DNA of 53,257 bases from Moorena sp. SS36440bin_2 (lineage in GTDB: Bacteria > Cyanobacteriota > Cyanobacteriia > Cyanobacteriales > Coleofasciculaceae), in NCBI GenBank assembly GCA_011524395.1, contig WTKN01000120.1, positions 1 to 53,257 on the forward strand, in the 5' to 3' direction. Both the position numbers and the translations under genes were made by a program. Of this stretch, positions 34,795 to 44,014 are shown one piece after another. Positions within the stretch are counted from its first letter, which is position 1. Each line of letters starts with the position of its first letter. The notes beneath the pieces were generated by a model that was not told the origin of the DNA, did no database searches, and saw only the letters and a list, made by a program, of their open reading frames with translations.

Positions 34795-35913
34795 TCAACC
34801 CAATCCTTCAACCACTGGATGGAAGTAAAACGCTAGTCCCAATACCACATAAGCTGCTAATAGCAACACTCCTTCGAGCCAATTTGACTTACCATCAGAA
34901 CTAATCGAATTAGTAATCAATACAGCTACGGCTACTGCTACCAATTCAAAGGGATTAAAATCCAAATCCATTGGCTGACCCATAAACCACCCAGCTAGCA
35001 CTAACACTGGCGCAACAAATAGGGCAATTTGCAGACTAGACCCCACAGCTACGGAAACCGAGAGATCCATCTTATTCTTCATGGCGACAGTTACCGCAGT
35101 GGCGTGTTCTGCTGCATTACCAATTACGGGGAGTAAAATTACTCCGGTAAACAGTGCTGTTAGCCCTAACTGTGATGTGGCAGATTCCAAGCTATCCACC
35201 AAAAGTTCTGACTCTAGTGCCACTAGCAAGGTAACTACTACCAAGACTCCCACCCATAACCAGATATTAGGTTGATGTTTAGATTCGGAACTGGCAATTT
35301 CACCATGCTCTGTTTCTTCTGACTCCATTTCTGCCATACCTACATCAAACAGATAGGTGTGGGTTTTCATGGAAAATAATAAAGTTAGCCCATAAACCAG
35401 AATTAAAACCAGGGCAACTGCCACCGAAAGCTCTTGTAATGTAGATTTAGGAATACCAATGGATGTGGTATCCATTGCTGTAGGTAGCAACATGGCAATC
35501 ACTGCTAGGTTCATTGAAGAGGCATTCACCCGCGCCACAATGGGCTGAAACTCCTGTTCTTTGTAACGCAATCCACCCAGCAGCATCGCAAATCCCATCA
35601 CTAGGAGTAGGTTACCGATGATAGAGCCAGTGATGGTGGCTTTAACCACTTCTACTAACCCAGCATTCAGGGCAATTAGGGCAATGATTAATTCTGTAGC
35701 GTTGCCAAAGGTGGCATTTAATAGCCCTCCTAGGTTTGGACCGAGCACCACAGCGATTTCTTCTGTGGCTGTTCCCATCCATGCTGCTAAAGGAATAATT
35801 GCTAAGCAAGACGTAATGAAGATAACTGCCGAGTTCCACTCTAGAAATTCAGCGGCTACTGAAATGGGAAGAAATACTAGCAAAATTGACAAAATTTGGT
35901 TTTTCGTGAGCAT
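34795..35913 (-). CDS. cax: Calcium/proton exchanger (Cax family)
   Basis: Cax antiporters expel Ca2+ in exchange for protons. The 372-aa protein has eleven or so membrane helices and both alpha-repeat signatures: LNATFGNATELIIALIAL (about 63-80) and VILLPVIGNAAEHATAVTVA (about 255-274), with the ion-binding Glu residues present. An acidic loop (MAEMESEETEHGEIASSES) splits the two halves, as in other Cax proteins. It starts at an ATG at 35913. It is the second Ca2+/cation antiporter-type protein in the window, besides the divergent one at 6884-7867. Confidence 0.93.
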   Translation of the reverse strand: MLTKNQILSILLVFLPISVAAEFLEWNSAVIFITSCLAIIPLAAWMGTATEEIAVVLGPNLGGLLNATFGNATELIIALIALNAGLVEVVKATITGSIIGNLLLVMGFAMLLGGLRYKEQEFQPIVARVNASSMNLAVIAMLLPTAMDTTSIGIPKSTLQELSVAVALVLILVYGLTLLFSMKTHTYLFDVGMAEMESEETEHGEIASSESKHQPNIWLWVGVLVVVTLLVALESELLVDSLESATSQLGLTALFTGVILLPVIGNAAEHATAVTVAMKNKMDLSVSVAVGSSLQIALFVAPVLVLAGWFMGQPMDLDFNPFELVAVAVAVLITNSISSDGKSNWLEGVLLLAAYVVLGLAFYFHPVVEGLG

Positions 35914-36640
35914 TTAGGTTTCTTTACCTCAAAAAAATTACTATTCTAGTCAGTTTCAGGGACTAGGGCAGTAGCGATGCAGAGGTGCTTTTTCCGTTGG
36001 CGAATTAAATTCGCCAACGGAAAAAGCACCATTACGGTCTTGGGGAGGCAGCGACTGCATCAAGACATCGAAACGGGCTTGGTCAATCCCTCTTGCCATC
36101 CCCCCGTCTCCCTAAGCTGTTACGCCCCTAATCTGTCACGCACTTAATTTTTGGGTTGAGACTGATGGGGAGATGGAAAGCGCACCGAGGGAGATCGGCG
36201 GATGGTTTGACGGTTTCTTTCATAACATGAAAAGATTAAATTCGGATGCGTGTTAGCTTCTCAACTGAGATAGGCAAATTAGAGAGTCAAGTACCTTACT
36301 CTGTAGCTGTTATGCTCAATAAAGCTTTTCGATGCTTAACGATTTCTCAAGCGCATCAGTCCTAGGGTATATTTTTTAACCATAGAAATTTGCTATGATC
36401 TGGTTAGGATTGATAAAATTACCGCAATTTCCATAAACTGATTAGAATTACTTGAATTAAACCTTGCGGTTGAATTCATCATTGTGTTAAGCATTTAACG
36501 TTTGTCCTAACTCTCCGCTACTTTTGTTCGTTACTGCCAAACCAGTATGAGTTTGCTCAAGGGTATTCGCTGCCCGGCCCCAAATATGACGTTCTGGGGT
36601 TGGGTTAGCTGTCTTGCTGTTTTTTTGAATGCATATTCCC
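35914..36640. other. Intergenic region upstream of GH57 gene
   Basis: This 730-bp region contains the repeat with nested palindrome (annotated at 35971-36050). The rest shows no gene; the AT-rich part near 36400-36480 probably holds the promoter of the GH57 gene. Confidence 0.4.
35971..36050 (+). repeat. Dispersed repeat (AGCGATGCAG...GGTCTTGGGGAGGCAGCG) interrupted by a 47-bp palindrome
   Basis: The ends AGCGATGCAG and CGGTCTTGGGGAGGCAGCG match the uninterrupted repeat at 53205-53257 and, inverted, at 45450-45492. Here they are separated by a 47-bp hairpin: a 23-bp arm at 35984-36006 pairs perfectly with 36008-36030 around one base. The palindrome appears to have inserted into the repeat or replaced a few of its bases. 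Confidence 0.65.
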
Positions 36641-39352
36641 ATGACTTCAGTAGCTGAACTGCTAGTTTTACAAGCTGAGGAAATAAAGTCCACTGCTAAG
36701 TCCACTGCCAAGATAAAACACTACTCGACGCTCAACAACGACTTCCTAGATACCACCACAGGTGTCTATATTACTATCCACGGTCATTTCTACCAACCGC
36801 CTCGGGAAAACCCTGATCTAGATACCATTGAGCGTCAGCCTACTGCTGCTCCGTTTCATGACTGGAACGAACGGATTTACTATGAGTGCTACCGCCCCAA
36901 TGCCTTTGCCAGAGTATTAAATGACCAAGGGGAAGTGATAGATATTGTCAACAACTATGAGTATTTGAGCTTCAATATTGGCCCAACCTTAATGTCATGG
37001 CTGGAAGATTACGATCTCGAAGTGTATCAGCGGATTCTGGAAGCGGATCAAAAGAGTTGCGTACGCTTAAATGGTCACGGAAATGCGATCGCTCAAGTTT
37101 ATAACCACATCATCCTGCCCCTAGCTAATGAACGGGACAAATACACCCAAATCCGTTGGGGAAAAGCGGACTTCCGTTCCCGCTTTGGTCGTGAACCCGA
37201 AGGGATGTGGCTGGCGGAAACGGCAGTAGACTATCTGACCTTAGAAGCACTGGTAGCAGAAGATATTCGGTTTATTATCCTAGCCCCTTCCCAAGCTCAA
37301 CGTTGCCGCCCAATTCCCAGTGAACACACCAGTGAACACAATAGTAATTCTCCATGGCAGGAAGTCGGAGGTGCTCAGATTGACCCTACTCGCCCTTACC
37401 GTTGCTTCCTCAAAAATGGCAAATTTATTGATATCTTTTTCTATGATGGCCCAATCTCCAGAGATATGGGCTTCAATGATTTACTAAGCAGCACTGAACA
37501 CTTCGCCAAGCGTTTGGGTCAAGCAGTACGTGGGGATCATCGCAGTGCCCAGTTGATTGCTGTGGCAACGGATGGGGAAACCTTTGGCCATCACAAAACA
37601 GGTACTGAAAAGTGTATTGCCTATGCTTTTACCCATGAGTTTCCCCAGCGCAACTGGACAGTAACCAACTTTGCGCACTACCTTAGCTTTAATCCCCCCA
37701 CCTGGGAAGTGGTACTGAAGCCAGTAACAGCCTGGAGTTGCTCCCATGGGGTTGACCGTTGGCAAGATGATTGTGGCTGTGGTGGTGACGGGAAGTGGCA
37801 CCAAATGTGGCGTCGCCCCCTGCGGAATGCCCTGAATTGGTTACGGGATCAATTGATTCAGGTATATCAAGAGACTGGTAGCCAATTCTTCCATGACCCT
37901 TGGCTAGCGCGGGATGAGTATATCCAAGTGATTCGGAACCGTTCCCCAGCCAATGTGGACAGTTTTCTGGAGCGTCATAGTACTCACCCACTGACGACCG
38001 CCCAACAAGTGGATGCCTTACGACTGCTGGAAATGCAGCATCATGCTCTGCTGATGTATACCAGTTGTGGTTGGTTTTTTGAGGAAATCTCTCGTCTAGA
38101 AGGAGTTCAGATTCTGCGCTATGCTGCCCGTGCTATCCAGTTAGCTGGTGATGTTGCTAAAGTCCAACTGGAAGAAGAATTTATCCAACGCCTTGCTCTA
38201 GCACCCAGTAATGTGGAATGCTTTAAAACTGGTGACCAGATTTATCGGCAACTAGTGCTGTCAGCCCAGGTTAGCTGGAAGCAAGTAGTAGCAGACTACG
38301 CCATTACTTCCCTATTTAAGAAGTATTCCCAAGAAGACAAAATTTACTGTTACTATGCCCATCAGCAATATTACCAGCTAAAACAAATCGGGGCATTAAC
38401 CCTAGCTGTGGGACAGTTACAATTGGCTTCTGAGATCACTAGGGAAAGTGGTGATTTTGTGTTTGCCTTGCTATACCTAGGTGCTTGGGACTTCCACTGC
38501 TGTATTCAACCCCTTGCTGAATGTCGAGGCTACCGCCAGCGCTTGGACACATTATTTAATGCCCTAGACCAAGGCAGTGCAGCCGACACAATTTTGGTAA
38601 TGAATCAGCTGTTTGGGCAGCAACATTTTAATTTGCAGCATTTGTTTTCTGAAGAACGATACCGCATTATGCAGCTGTTGACCCAGGAAACCTTGACCCG
38701 TTTGGATCAACTCTATACCGAGGTTTATCGGGATAATTATAGAGCCTTAATCGCTTTCCATCAGGGTGGGTTATCTGTTCCCAAGGAGTTGCAAGTAGCA
38801 GCAGAAATTGCTATATCCAATCACTGTATTACTGTGATTAGAGCATTAGATAGTGATAGCAGTGATCAGCAGGTGGTATGGAGTAGGTTGGCAGAGTTAG
38901 AAGCGATCGCAACAGCAGCGAATCATCTCCACTGTCAGTTGGATACCCTAGAAGTCAAGCAAACCTTAGAAAAGTTAATTTTGCGTACGCTATGGCAAAT
39001 TCTATACCAGAGTAACCCAGAGGAAGTGGAAGTCGATATTCAACGGCTAGAGAAAATGATTGATGTAGGCAATCAGCTCAATCTAACCTTATCCTTAGAT
39101 CGTTGCCAAGAACTTTACTGGCAGTACTTCCATAACCAACTTTTGCCTCAGCTGATCCAAAGCCAAGATTTAAAGAAAGATAGTCAAAACAAAGATAGTG
39201 ATAGCAATGGCAGCTATCTCTGGCTATGTAAAATGTGTACCTGTAGCACTTCTTTTAGTACTTCAGTTTCCCCAAGCCCCCTACTCAATTTGGGTCAAAC
39301 CTTAGCAGTGGATCTCAGTGGTTGGATCACCAACCTACCCTCACCAGGATAG
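36641..39352 (+). CDS. GH57-type glycoside hydrolase, DUF3536 family
   Basis: The 903-aa protein begins its conserved part with VYITIHGHFYQPPRENPDLD, the first GH57 motif with its His and Gln-Pro. It continues with RIYYECYRPNAFARVL, FNIGPTLMSWLED, EGMWLAETAVDYLTLEAL and VATDGETFGHHKTG, the segment expected to hold catalytic residues, and CGCGGDGKWHQMWRRPL. This is the pattern of the GH57 relatives that carry a C-terminal DUF3536 domain. Activity on alpha-glucans is inferred from the family; substrate is unproven. No signal peptide is seen, so it should be cytoplasmic. Starts at 36629 and 36641 are both in frame; I chose MTSVAELLV. A 16-bp imperfect hairpin (39330-39367) overlaps the stop. Confidence 0.85.
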   Translation: MTSVAELLVLQAEEIKSTAKSTAKIKHYSTLNNDFLDTTTGVYITIHGHFYQPPRENPDLDTIERQPTAAPFHDWNERIYYECYRPNAFARVLNDQGEVIDIVNNYEYLSFNIGPTLMSWLEDYDLEVYQRILEADQKSCVRLNGHGNAIAQVYNHIILPLANERDKYTQIRWGKADFRSRFGREPEGMWLAETAVDYLTLEALVAEDIRFIILAPSQAQRCRPIPSEHTSEHNSNSPWQEVGGAQIDPTRPYRCFLKNGKFIDIFFYDGPISRDMGFNDLLSSTEHFAKRLGQAVRGDHRSAQLIAVATDGETFGHHKTGTEKCIAYAFTHEFPQRNWTVTNFAHYLSFNPPTWEVVLKPVTAWSCSHGVDRWQDDCGCGGDGKWHQMWRRPLRNALNWLRDQLIQVYQETGSQFFHDPWLARDEYIQVIRNRSPANVDSFLERHSTHPLTTAQQVDALRLLEMQHHALLMYTSCGWFFEEISRLEGVQILRYAARAIQLAGDVAKVQLEEEFIQRLALAPSNVECFKTGDQIYRQLVLSAQVSWKQVVADYAITSLFKKYSQEDKIYCYYAHQQYYQLKQIGALTLAVGQLQLASEITRESGDFVFALLYLGAWDFHCCIQPLAECRGYRQRLDTLFNALDQGSAADTILVMNQLFGQQHFNLQHLFSEERYRIMQLLTQETLTRLDQLYTEVYRDNYRALIAFHQGGLSVPKELQVAAEIAISNHCITVIRALDSDSSDQQVVWSRLAELEAIATAANHLHCQLDTLEVKQTLEKLILRTLWQILYQSNPEEVEVDIQRLEKMIDVGNQLNLTLSLDRCQELYWQYFHNQLLPQLIQSQDLKKDSQNKDSDSNGSYLWLCKMCTCSTSFSTSVSPSPLLNLGQTLAVDLSGWITNLPSPG

Positions 39353-39367
39353 GCGAGTGTAGGTTGG
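39330..39367 (+). terminator. Hairpin spanning the stop codon of the GH57 gene
   Basis: CCAACCTACCCTCACC (39330-39345) pairs with GGCGAGTGTAGGTTGG (39352-39367) at 14 of 16 positions, with loop AGGATA. The TAG stop (39350-39352) lies in the loop edge. No T-run follows. It probably helps end transcription or protect the 3' end of the message. Confidence 0.5.
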
Positions 39368-39418
39368 TTACCATGAATCCTCAACAATTAACTATAGCGG
39401 TTAACTATAGGGTTGCTA

Positions 39419-40216
39419 TTACAGTTTTTGCTTAGACAGCACACTGGCACCAAAGGCTCCTACTGCTAGCAGACTTAGCACTGACATCGGTTCAGGAACA
39501 GTAGTGCTAGGAACAGTATTGCTAGGAACAGCTGCTGCTGCTCCAAAGAGCTGACCGACACCCCCGACGACATTCTGACTAAAACTACCTGCTCCTGTGG
39601 TTGGATCAATGGTGATCTGTTGTTGATCACCTGTGTAACCGAACAAGGTTCCATTTTCAAAGAACAAGCCATATATATCGCTAAAGCCGATACTACCAAT
39701 CTCAGTAGCTGTACCGTCATTAGCGATAGAGAACAAGATGTCAGAGCTGCCATCAAAAGAGAGTGATGTGGCAAAAAATTGATTATTTACAGAATCGAAT
39801 GCTATGTCGCCACTGCTTTTGAATTTAGGAATTTTAGCCACTAATGATGCAGCCCCACTAGAGGTATCAATAGTATAAAAACTATCATTTCCAGCACCGT
39901 AAAGGACGTTTTCATCCGAGAAATCTAAAGCATTTATAAACACACCAAGGTTACCAATTGCTGAAGATAAACCCGTGCTTTTATCAATACTATACAAAGC
40001 CCTGGGAGTGATACCAAAAAGCTCACCACTATTCGATAAGGCTATATCAAAAAAGGTGATACCGTTCTTGTTCAATGGTGTAAATGTTCCGGTTGAGGTA
40101 TCAATCTTTCCAACTTGTCCAATTCCAGTAGAGAGGAAGGATGACGCCTGGGCTGTTCCCATTGTTCCTAGGCTAAAAACTACTGCACCAGCCATAGCTA
40201 TTGGTAATTTTATCAT
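39419..40216 (-). CDS. PEP-CTERM sorting domain protein (exported, repeat beta-propeller-like)
   Basis: The 265-aa protein has a signal peptide (MIKLPIAMAGAVVFSLGTMGTAQA) and a C-terminal PEP-CTERM tail: VPEPMSVLSLLAVGAFGASVLSKQKL-type, that is a VPEP motif, a hydrophobic helix and a short basic end. Such tails are recognised by exosortase (EpsH/XrtA type), usually in exopolysaccharide-producing bacteria. The middle consists of short repeats (IDTSTGTFTPL, IDKSTGLSSAI, IDTSSGAASLV, IDPTTGAGSFS) that look like propeller blades. The function is unknown, probably a surface or matrix protein. No exosortase gene is in the window. Confidence 0.85.
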   Translation of the reverse strand: MIKLPIAMAGAVVFSLGTMGTAQASSFLSTGIGQVGKIDTSTGTFTPLNKNGITFFDIALSNSGELFGITPRALYSIDKSTGLSSAIGNLGVFINALDFSDENVLYGAGNDSFYTIDTSSGAASLVAKIPKFKSSGDIAFDSVNNQFFATSLSFDGSSDILFSIANDGTATEIGSIGFSDIYGLFFENGTLFGYTGDQQQITIDPTTGAGSFSQNVVGGVGQLFGAAAAVPSNTVPSTTVPEPMSVLSLLAVGAFGASVLSKQKL

Positions 40217-41246
40217 GATATTTTAATGCTGCAATTGTTATATATAGACAGTGAATATACTTGAAAATTTGATATCAATTCCGTTTGACTGCTTGGTTTT
40301 ATAGATAGTCTGAGGTTTTGGTAATTGTCCCTGATTACTCTTGTTTTATAAAATACTGATGCTACTGGAATTGATATAAATTAGATACTCGAAAGTAATA
40401 TCGACAATAAGCATTTAACCCTTGGCATTTGGCCAATGGCTGATAGCTATTCGCGTAGCGTGCGCGTAGCGCATATGCTTAGGATAGGTAAACCTAAAAA
40501 AGATAAAATTAATTACCTTTTAAACAAGTTTATATTCATTACATTTAACTAGAGTTTTATCTCGACAAAAGGATGAATTGTTTTTATTCACAAAATCATC
40601 ATCTTGTAATATATAAGTTTTATTTATATTAATTAGTTGCTAGTAAAAACTAATCAAAAAAATTTACTAATTTACTAAACTATAAGGATTTTAAACTTAC
40701 TAAGTTAATCAATAAATTTGAGACTTTTTTGGGGTTGAATTTGATAACTAAGGACTTACCCAATAAATCTAAATAAAAGCATTTATTTACCAGTTTTGCC
40801 TAAGGGTTTCTCACTTGCTACCGACCCACATAATTAGGCGCAAATCTTGCGGGCAAAAGCAAAGCGCCCCTACAAATGATTTGTGTTTCAATCATTTGAG
40901 AAGCGCGATCGCGATCTAGTCGCTACCGATAATTAGAAAGTAAAGCCTGATGTCGATTAAAGTTAGCCTTGTGATCTCAAGGCTTTAAAAAATTAGCTTG
41001 AACAGCGAGCATCGTTAGTTGAGCAAAATTATATAGGTTGACCATCCAATTCGCATCCAGCTTAAGTAGTAAAATAGATTAGTTAAACTTATAGTAGTTT
41101 CCGAAACCCGTAGAGGACCTAAGTTTACACAACCTTAATATTAGTAATGGGTAATGGGTAATTGTAATTACTGCCGTCAGCTGACAGCTGACAGCTGACG
41201 GCTGAATACTTACGTACCTCACCCAATTGAAAACTCCTGTTATAGT
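40217..41246. other. 1-kb gene-free region between PEP-CTERM gene and lepB
   Basis: No coding frame is convincing. Seen are a partial palindromic repeat (TTCGCGTAGCGTG near 40450), a 9-bp hairpin CAAATGATT/AATCATTTG (40873-40898), a small hairpin AGCCTTG/CAAGGCT followed by TTAAAA (40965-40984), the GTAATGGGTAAT heptamers (41144-41165), and a CAGCTGA heptamer array (41175-41205). The stretch 40260-40760 is plain AT-rich DNA. Confidence 0.5.
41170..41208 (+). repeat. Heptamer array CAGCTGA
   Basis: Four period-7 copies of CAGCTGA type, with CCGTCAGCTGA at one side and GACGGCTGA at the other, make a nearly self-complementary array just beyond the 3' end of lepB. Confidence 0.75.
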
Positions 41247-41879
41247 TCAAATCGAACCAAGTTCACTAAAGGGCCAAAAACGGAAACAGGCACGACCAAT
41301 GACTTTGTCTTTACCTAGAAAACCCCAAACATGGGAATCGTTGCTATTGTTGCGGTTGTCTCCCATCACAAACAAGTAATTTTCTGGCACCTGCACCAGC
41401 CCCATCTGATAACTGGGAGGTTGGGCAATGTAGTCCTCGTCTAGAGGAGTACCGTTGCGATAAACTTTGCCATCTTTGACTTGAACCGTATCACCGGATG
41501 TGCCAATCACCCGCTTGATGAAAGCTTGGTCTTTTGAGTAACCCAAAATTTGTAATTGTGGCGGTATTTCAAACACAATAATGTCACCGGGTTTTGGGGT
41601 ATGGAAACGGTAAGAGATTTTTTCCACCACTAAGCGATCGCCTACTCCCAAAGTCGGGTACATGGAATCCGAGGGAATATAGCGAGGTTCTGCTACAAAT
41701 ACTCGAATCAATAGAGCTAAGGCTAGTGCGATCGCAATAATTTGGAAATTTTCCTGTACTTGCTTCCAAAATGGCGTGCCACCCTTGTCCGCTTGTTGAC
41801 TCTGAGCATCTGTTTGCTGCTCCTGAACAGATTCAGAAGATTCACTCGGTGCTGCTAATTTCTTTTTCTGTGCATCCAT
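41247..41879 (-). CDS. lepB: Signal peptidase I
   Basis: LepB removes signal peptides from exported proteins at the plasma or thylakoid membrane using a Ser-Lys dyad. The 210-aa protein has a polar Gln/Ser-rich N-terminus, one membrane helix (about 46-62, FQIIAIALALALLIRVF), catalytic Ser72 in PSDSMYPTL and Lys122 in FIKRVIG. The further boxes GDIIVFEIPP and VMGDNRNNSNDSHVWG (the SPase family substrate-site signature) follow. Its neighbours encode exported proteins, including PEP-CTERM and SLH-like products. It is divergent from the SLH lipoprotein gene, about 165 bp apart. Confidence 0.96.
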   Translation of the reverse strand: MDAQKKKLAAPSESSESVQEQQTDAQSQQADKGGTPFWKQVQENFQIIAIALALALLIRVFVAEPRYIPSDSMYPTLGVGDRLVVEKISYRFHTPKPGDIIVFEIPPQLQILGYSKDQAFIKRVIGTSGDTVQVKDGKVYRNGTPLDEDYIAQPPSYQMGLVQVPENYLFVMGDNRNNSNDSHVWGFLGKDKVIGRACFRFWPFSELGSI

Positions 41880-42043
41880 ACAAGATTTAAATTTACAGAC
41901 ATTTAAATTGACAATAGTGGGTATTGTGACCTCGCCCTTGCCCTAAACATCTTTCCTAGTTTGGCAACTCAGCCAGGATAACACGGTTGATTGCCCTTTT
42001 GTGAATTTGCGTTAGTTTAGGAAGTGAGTACTGTTGTTGGACA

Positions 42044-43507
42044 ATGCCCGTGCTGTTTCCACACTCTGTCCTACGTGCGAGTTTAGCGGTTTGTCTTCTG
42101 GGTTTGTTGAGTGCCTGCGCCAACACTAACCTAGGTGACGCTTTGCAGCGGTCTTTGGGAGCAGACCCCACACTGAAGGATAACCCACCCAAAAACTTGG
42201 GTCGGCCATCTCCAAATAAGCCTCAAACTACTCCCGAGAAACAGAAGTCAGTACCGTTGCCAAAAGACTTCCCCACTGAGATTCCCCGTTATCAACAAGC
42301 AAGCTTGGAACAAGTGCAACCCCTCAAAGATGCTGCTGGTCCAGGTAAGTTGACGATTTGGTCATCCCCTGACCCAATTAATTTAATTCAGAACTTTTAC
42401 CAAAAGACCTTTGAGTCGGGAGGCTGGGAAGTCCTCGACCAGCCAGAGGATCAAGATGGTGGCACATTCATCGTCCGTCGTAATGACTTGGATGTTACCC
42501 TTTCGATTCGTTCTCGTGCCACTACTGGCAAATCGAGCGCTGCCTCCTCATCAAAGCCCCCAGCGGTTGCTACCAACAGCAGTGTAACTACATTTGATAT
42601 TCAGTACGTCCGGGATGGTAAGGATACCAAAGCTCAGAAACCACAACCATCCCAGAAACCAACACAAGCTGAAAAACCAACACAAGCTGAAAAACCAACA
42701 CAAACTGAAAAACCACAACCATCCTCTGAGGTGGTGAGTAAGCCAGCTCAGGTCAGGTCAGGACAACCAGAGAAATTTACTGACTTGGATAAAGTCCCCC
42801 AAGATTTGCGTAAGTATGTGGCAGATTTGGCAAAATTGGGAGTCTTAACCCCAGGCACAGCTAATCCAAAGACCAATGCTGATAGTCAAGGTACTCCGTT
42901 TGCCCCCAATCAAACCATAAGCCGCCGTCAGTATGCCCGTTGGCTGATGGATGGGAATAATCGGATCTATGCCAATCGTCCAGGATTGCAAATCCGTTTA
43001 GCTTCCAAAACTACTCAACCTGCATTTCAGGATGTGCCTCGTACGGATCCTGATTTTCCGTATATTCAGGGATTAGCTGATGCTGGATTAATTTCTAGTC
43101 CCCTCAGTGGCGATTCTACGGCAGTATTGTTTCGTCCAGATGCACCCTTGACTCGGGAAAATCTGATGGTGTGGAAAGTGCCTCTCGATACTCGTAAAGC
43201 TTTGCCCAAAGCCTCTATTGAAGCAGTGAAAGAAACCTGGGGCTTCAAAGATACCGCCGAAATTGACCCGAAAGCATTGCGAGCCGTCTTAGCTGATTTC
43301 CGAAATGGCGATTTGGCAAATATTCGCCGAGTGTTTGGTTATACAATATTGTTTCAGCCTAAAAAACCAGTCACCCGTGCTGAAGCAGCAGCAGCGCTTT
43401 GGTATTTCGGTTCTCAGGGTGAAGGGCAATCTGCCAAAGAAGCATTGTTTATTAAGCCTCAAACCAGTCAGCCATCAGGGGCACCAAAAGCCACGCCATC
43501 GAATTAG
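42044..43507 (+). CDS. SLH-like domain lipoprotein
   Basis: The 487-aa protein starts with a lipoprotein signal (VCLLGLLSAC; lipidated Cys25). Residues 60-190 form a small domain (LTIWSSPDPINLIQNFYQKTFESGGWEVLDQ). Next is a Lys/Gln/Pro linker with tandem TQAEKP repeats (about 200-225) that are repetitive also in DNA (about 42657-42720). The C-terminal half has S-layer-homology-type modules: FTDLDKVP...YVADLAKLGVL, FAPNQTISRRQYARWLM, FQDVPRTDPDFPYIQGLADAGLI, LFRPDAPLTRENL, and PVTRAEAAAALW. SLH modules normally bind wall polymers, so an outer-envelope tether is likely. It is divergent from lepB. Confidence 0.85.
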   Translation: MPVLFPHSVLRASLAVCLLGLLSACANTNLGDALQRSLGADPTLKDNPPKNLGRPSPNKPQTTPEKQKSVPLPKDFPTEIPRYQQASLEQVQPLKDAAGPGKLTIWSSPDPINLIQNFYQKTFESGGWEVLDQPEDQDGGTFIVRRNDLDVTLSIRSRATTGKSSAASSSKPPAVATNSSVTTFDIQYVRDGKDTKAQKPQPSQKPTQAEKPTQAEKPTQTEKPQPSSEVVSKPAQVRSGQPEKFTDLDKVPQDLRKYVADLAKLGVLTPGTANPKTNADSQGTPFAPNQTISRRQYARWLMDGNNRIYANRPGLQIRLASKTTQPAFQDVPRTDPDFPYIQGLADAGLISSPLSGDSTAVLFRPDAPLTRENLMVWKVPLDTRKALPKASIEAVKETWGFKDTAEIDPKALRAVLADFRNGDLANIRRVFGYTILFQPKKPVTRAEAAAALWYFGSQGEGQSAKEALFIKPQTSQPSGAPKATPSN

Positions 43508-43628
43508 GTGCATAAAAAACAGTTTAAAACAGCTTTTAGTTGTGCTTAATCACAATTACTAACAGGTATTATTATTACTTAGTAATTAGTGGTGATTTGT
43601 CTAGTGTGTCAATGCTAGACATGATATA

Positions 43629-43663
43629 GCAGAAGTCAGAAGTCAGAAGTCAGAAGTCAGAAG
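43629..43663 (+). repeat. Heptamer array AGAAGTC
   Basis: Four to five perfect copies of AGAAGTC lead directly into the left end of the composite palindromic element. Confidence 0.85.
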
Positions 43664-43808
43664 CGGTGCGACCCTGGTGATTTTTAATCACTATCAGAAT
43701 GCGCACCAAGAGAGTCAAACTCTTGCGCTTACTTAGGTTTGAGACTTTTGTCATGTCTCTTGGTGCGCATTCACGCTTGTCGGGAAACCCGACCGGGGTC
43801 GCACCGCT
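43662..43808. repeat. Composite nested palindromic element
   Basis: The outer arms AGCGGTGCGACCC (43662-43674) and GGGTCGCACCGCT (43796-43808) are perfect complements. Inside, GAATGCGCACCAAGAGA (43697-43713) pairs with 43756-43772. A third palindrome, GTCGGG-AAA-CCCGAC, lies at 43780-43794. The 147-bp unit can fold into a branched structure and has no ORF. It is a non-autonomous repeat element or a structured RNA; I cannot tell which. Confidence 0.65.
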
Positions 43809-44014
43809 CCTAACTGCCCTGGCGACTGCTATATCAAGTCCGGTTAATCATGTCTAAAATGCTTGATCCGATGTCTTTGAATTTTGAATTGCTAATTGCT
43901 AATTGCTTATGGTTAGTTAATTTTCAAGGTTCAATTTATTATCAACCCTGAAGGATAACTATTAAATCGGACATGATCTGAGATAATTATCTGCAATTAA
44001 GGTAACAAACTATC

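Larger units (their letters stand above)
43508..44014. other. Intergenic region dominated by repeats
   Basis: The region has no gene. It holds the AGAAGTC heptamer array and the composite palindromic element, listed separately. The stretch after 43850 contains the direct words AATTGCTAATTGCTAATTGC and probably the promoter of the SGNH gene. Confidence 0.5.

Noticed and set aside
36487-36711. 74-aa minus-strand frame upstream of the GH57 gene
   Set aside because: It overlaps the start of the GH57 gene and has no recognisable features.
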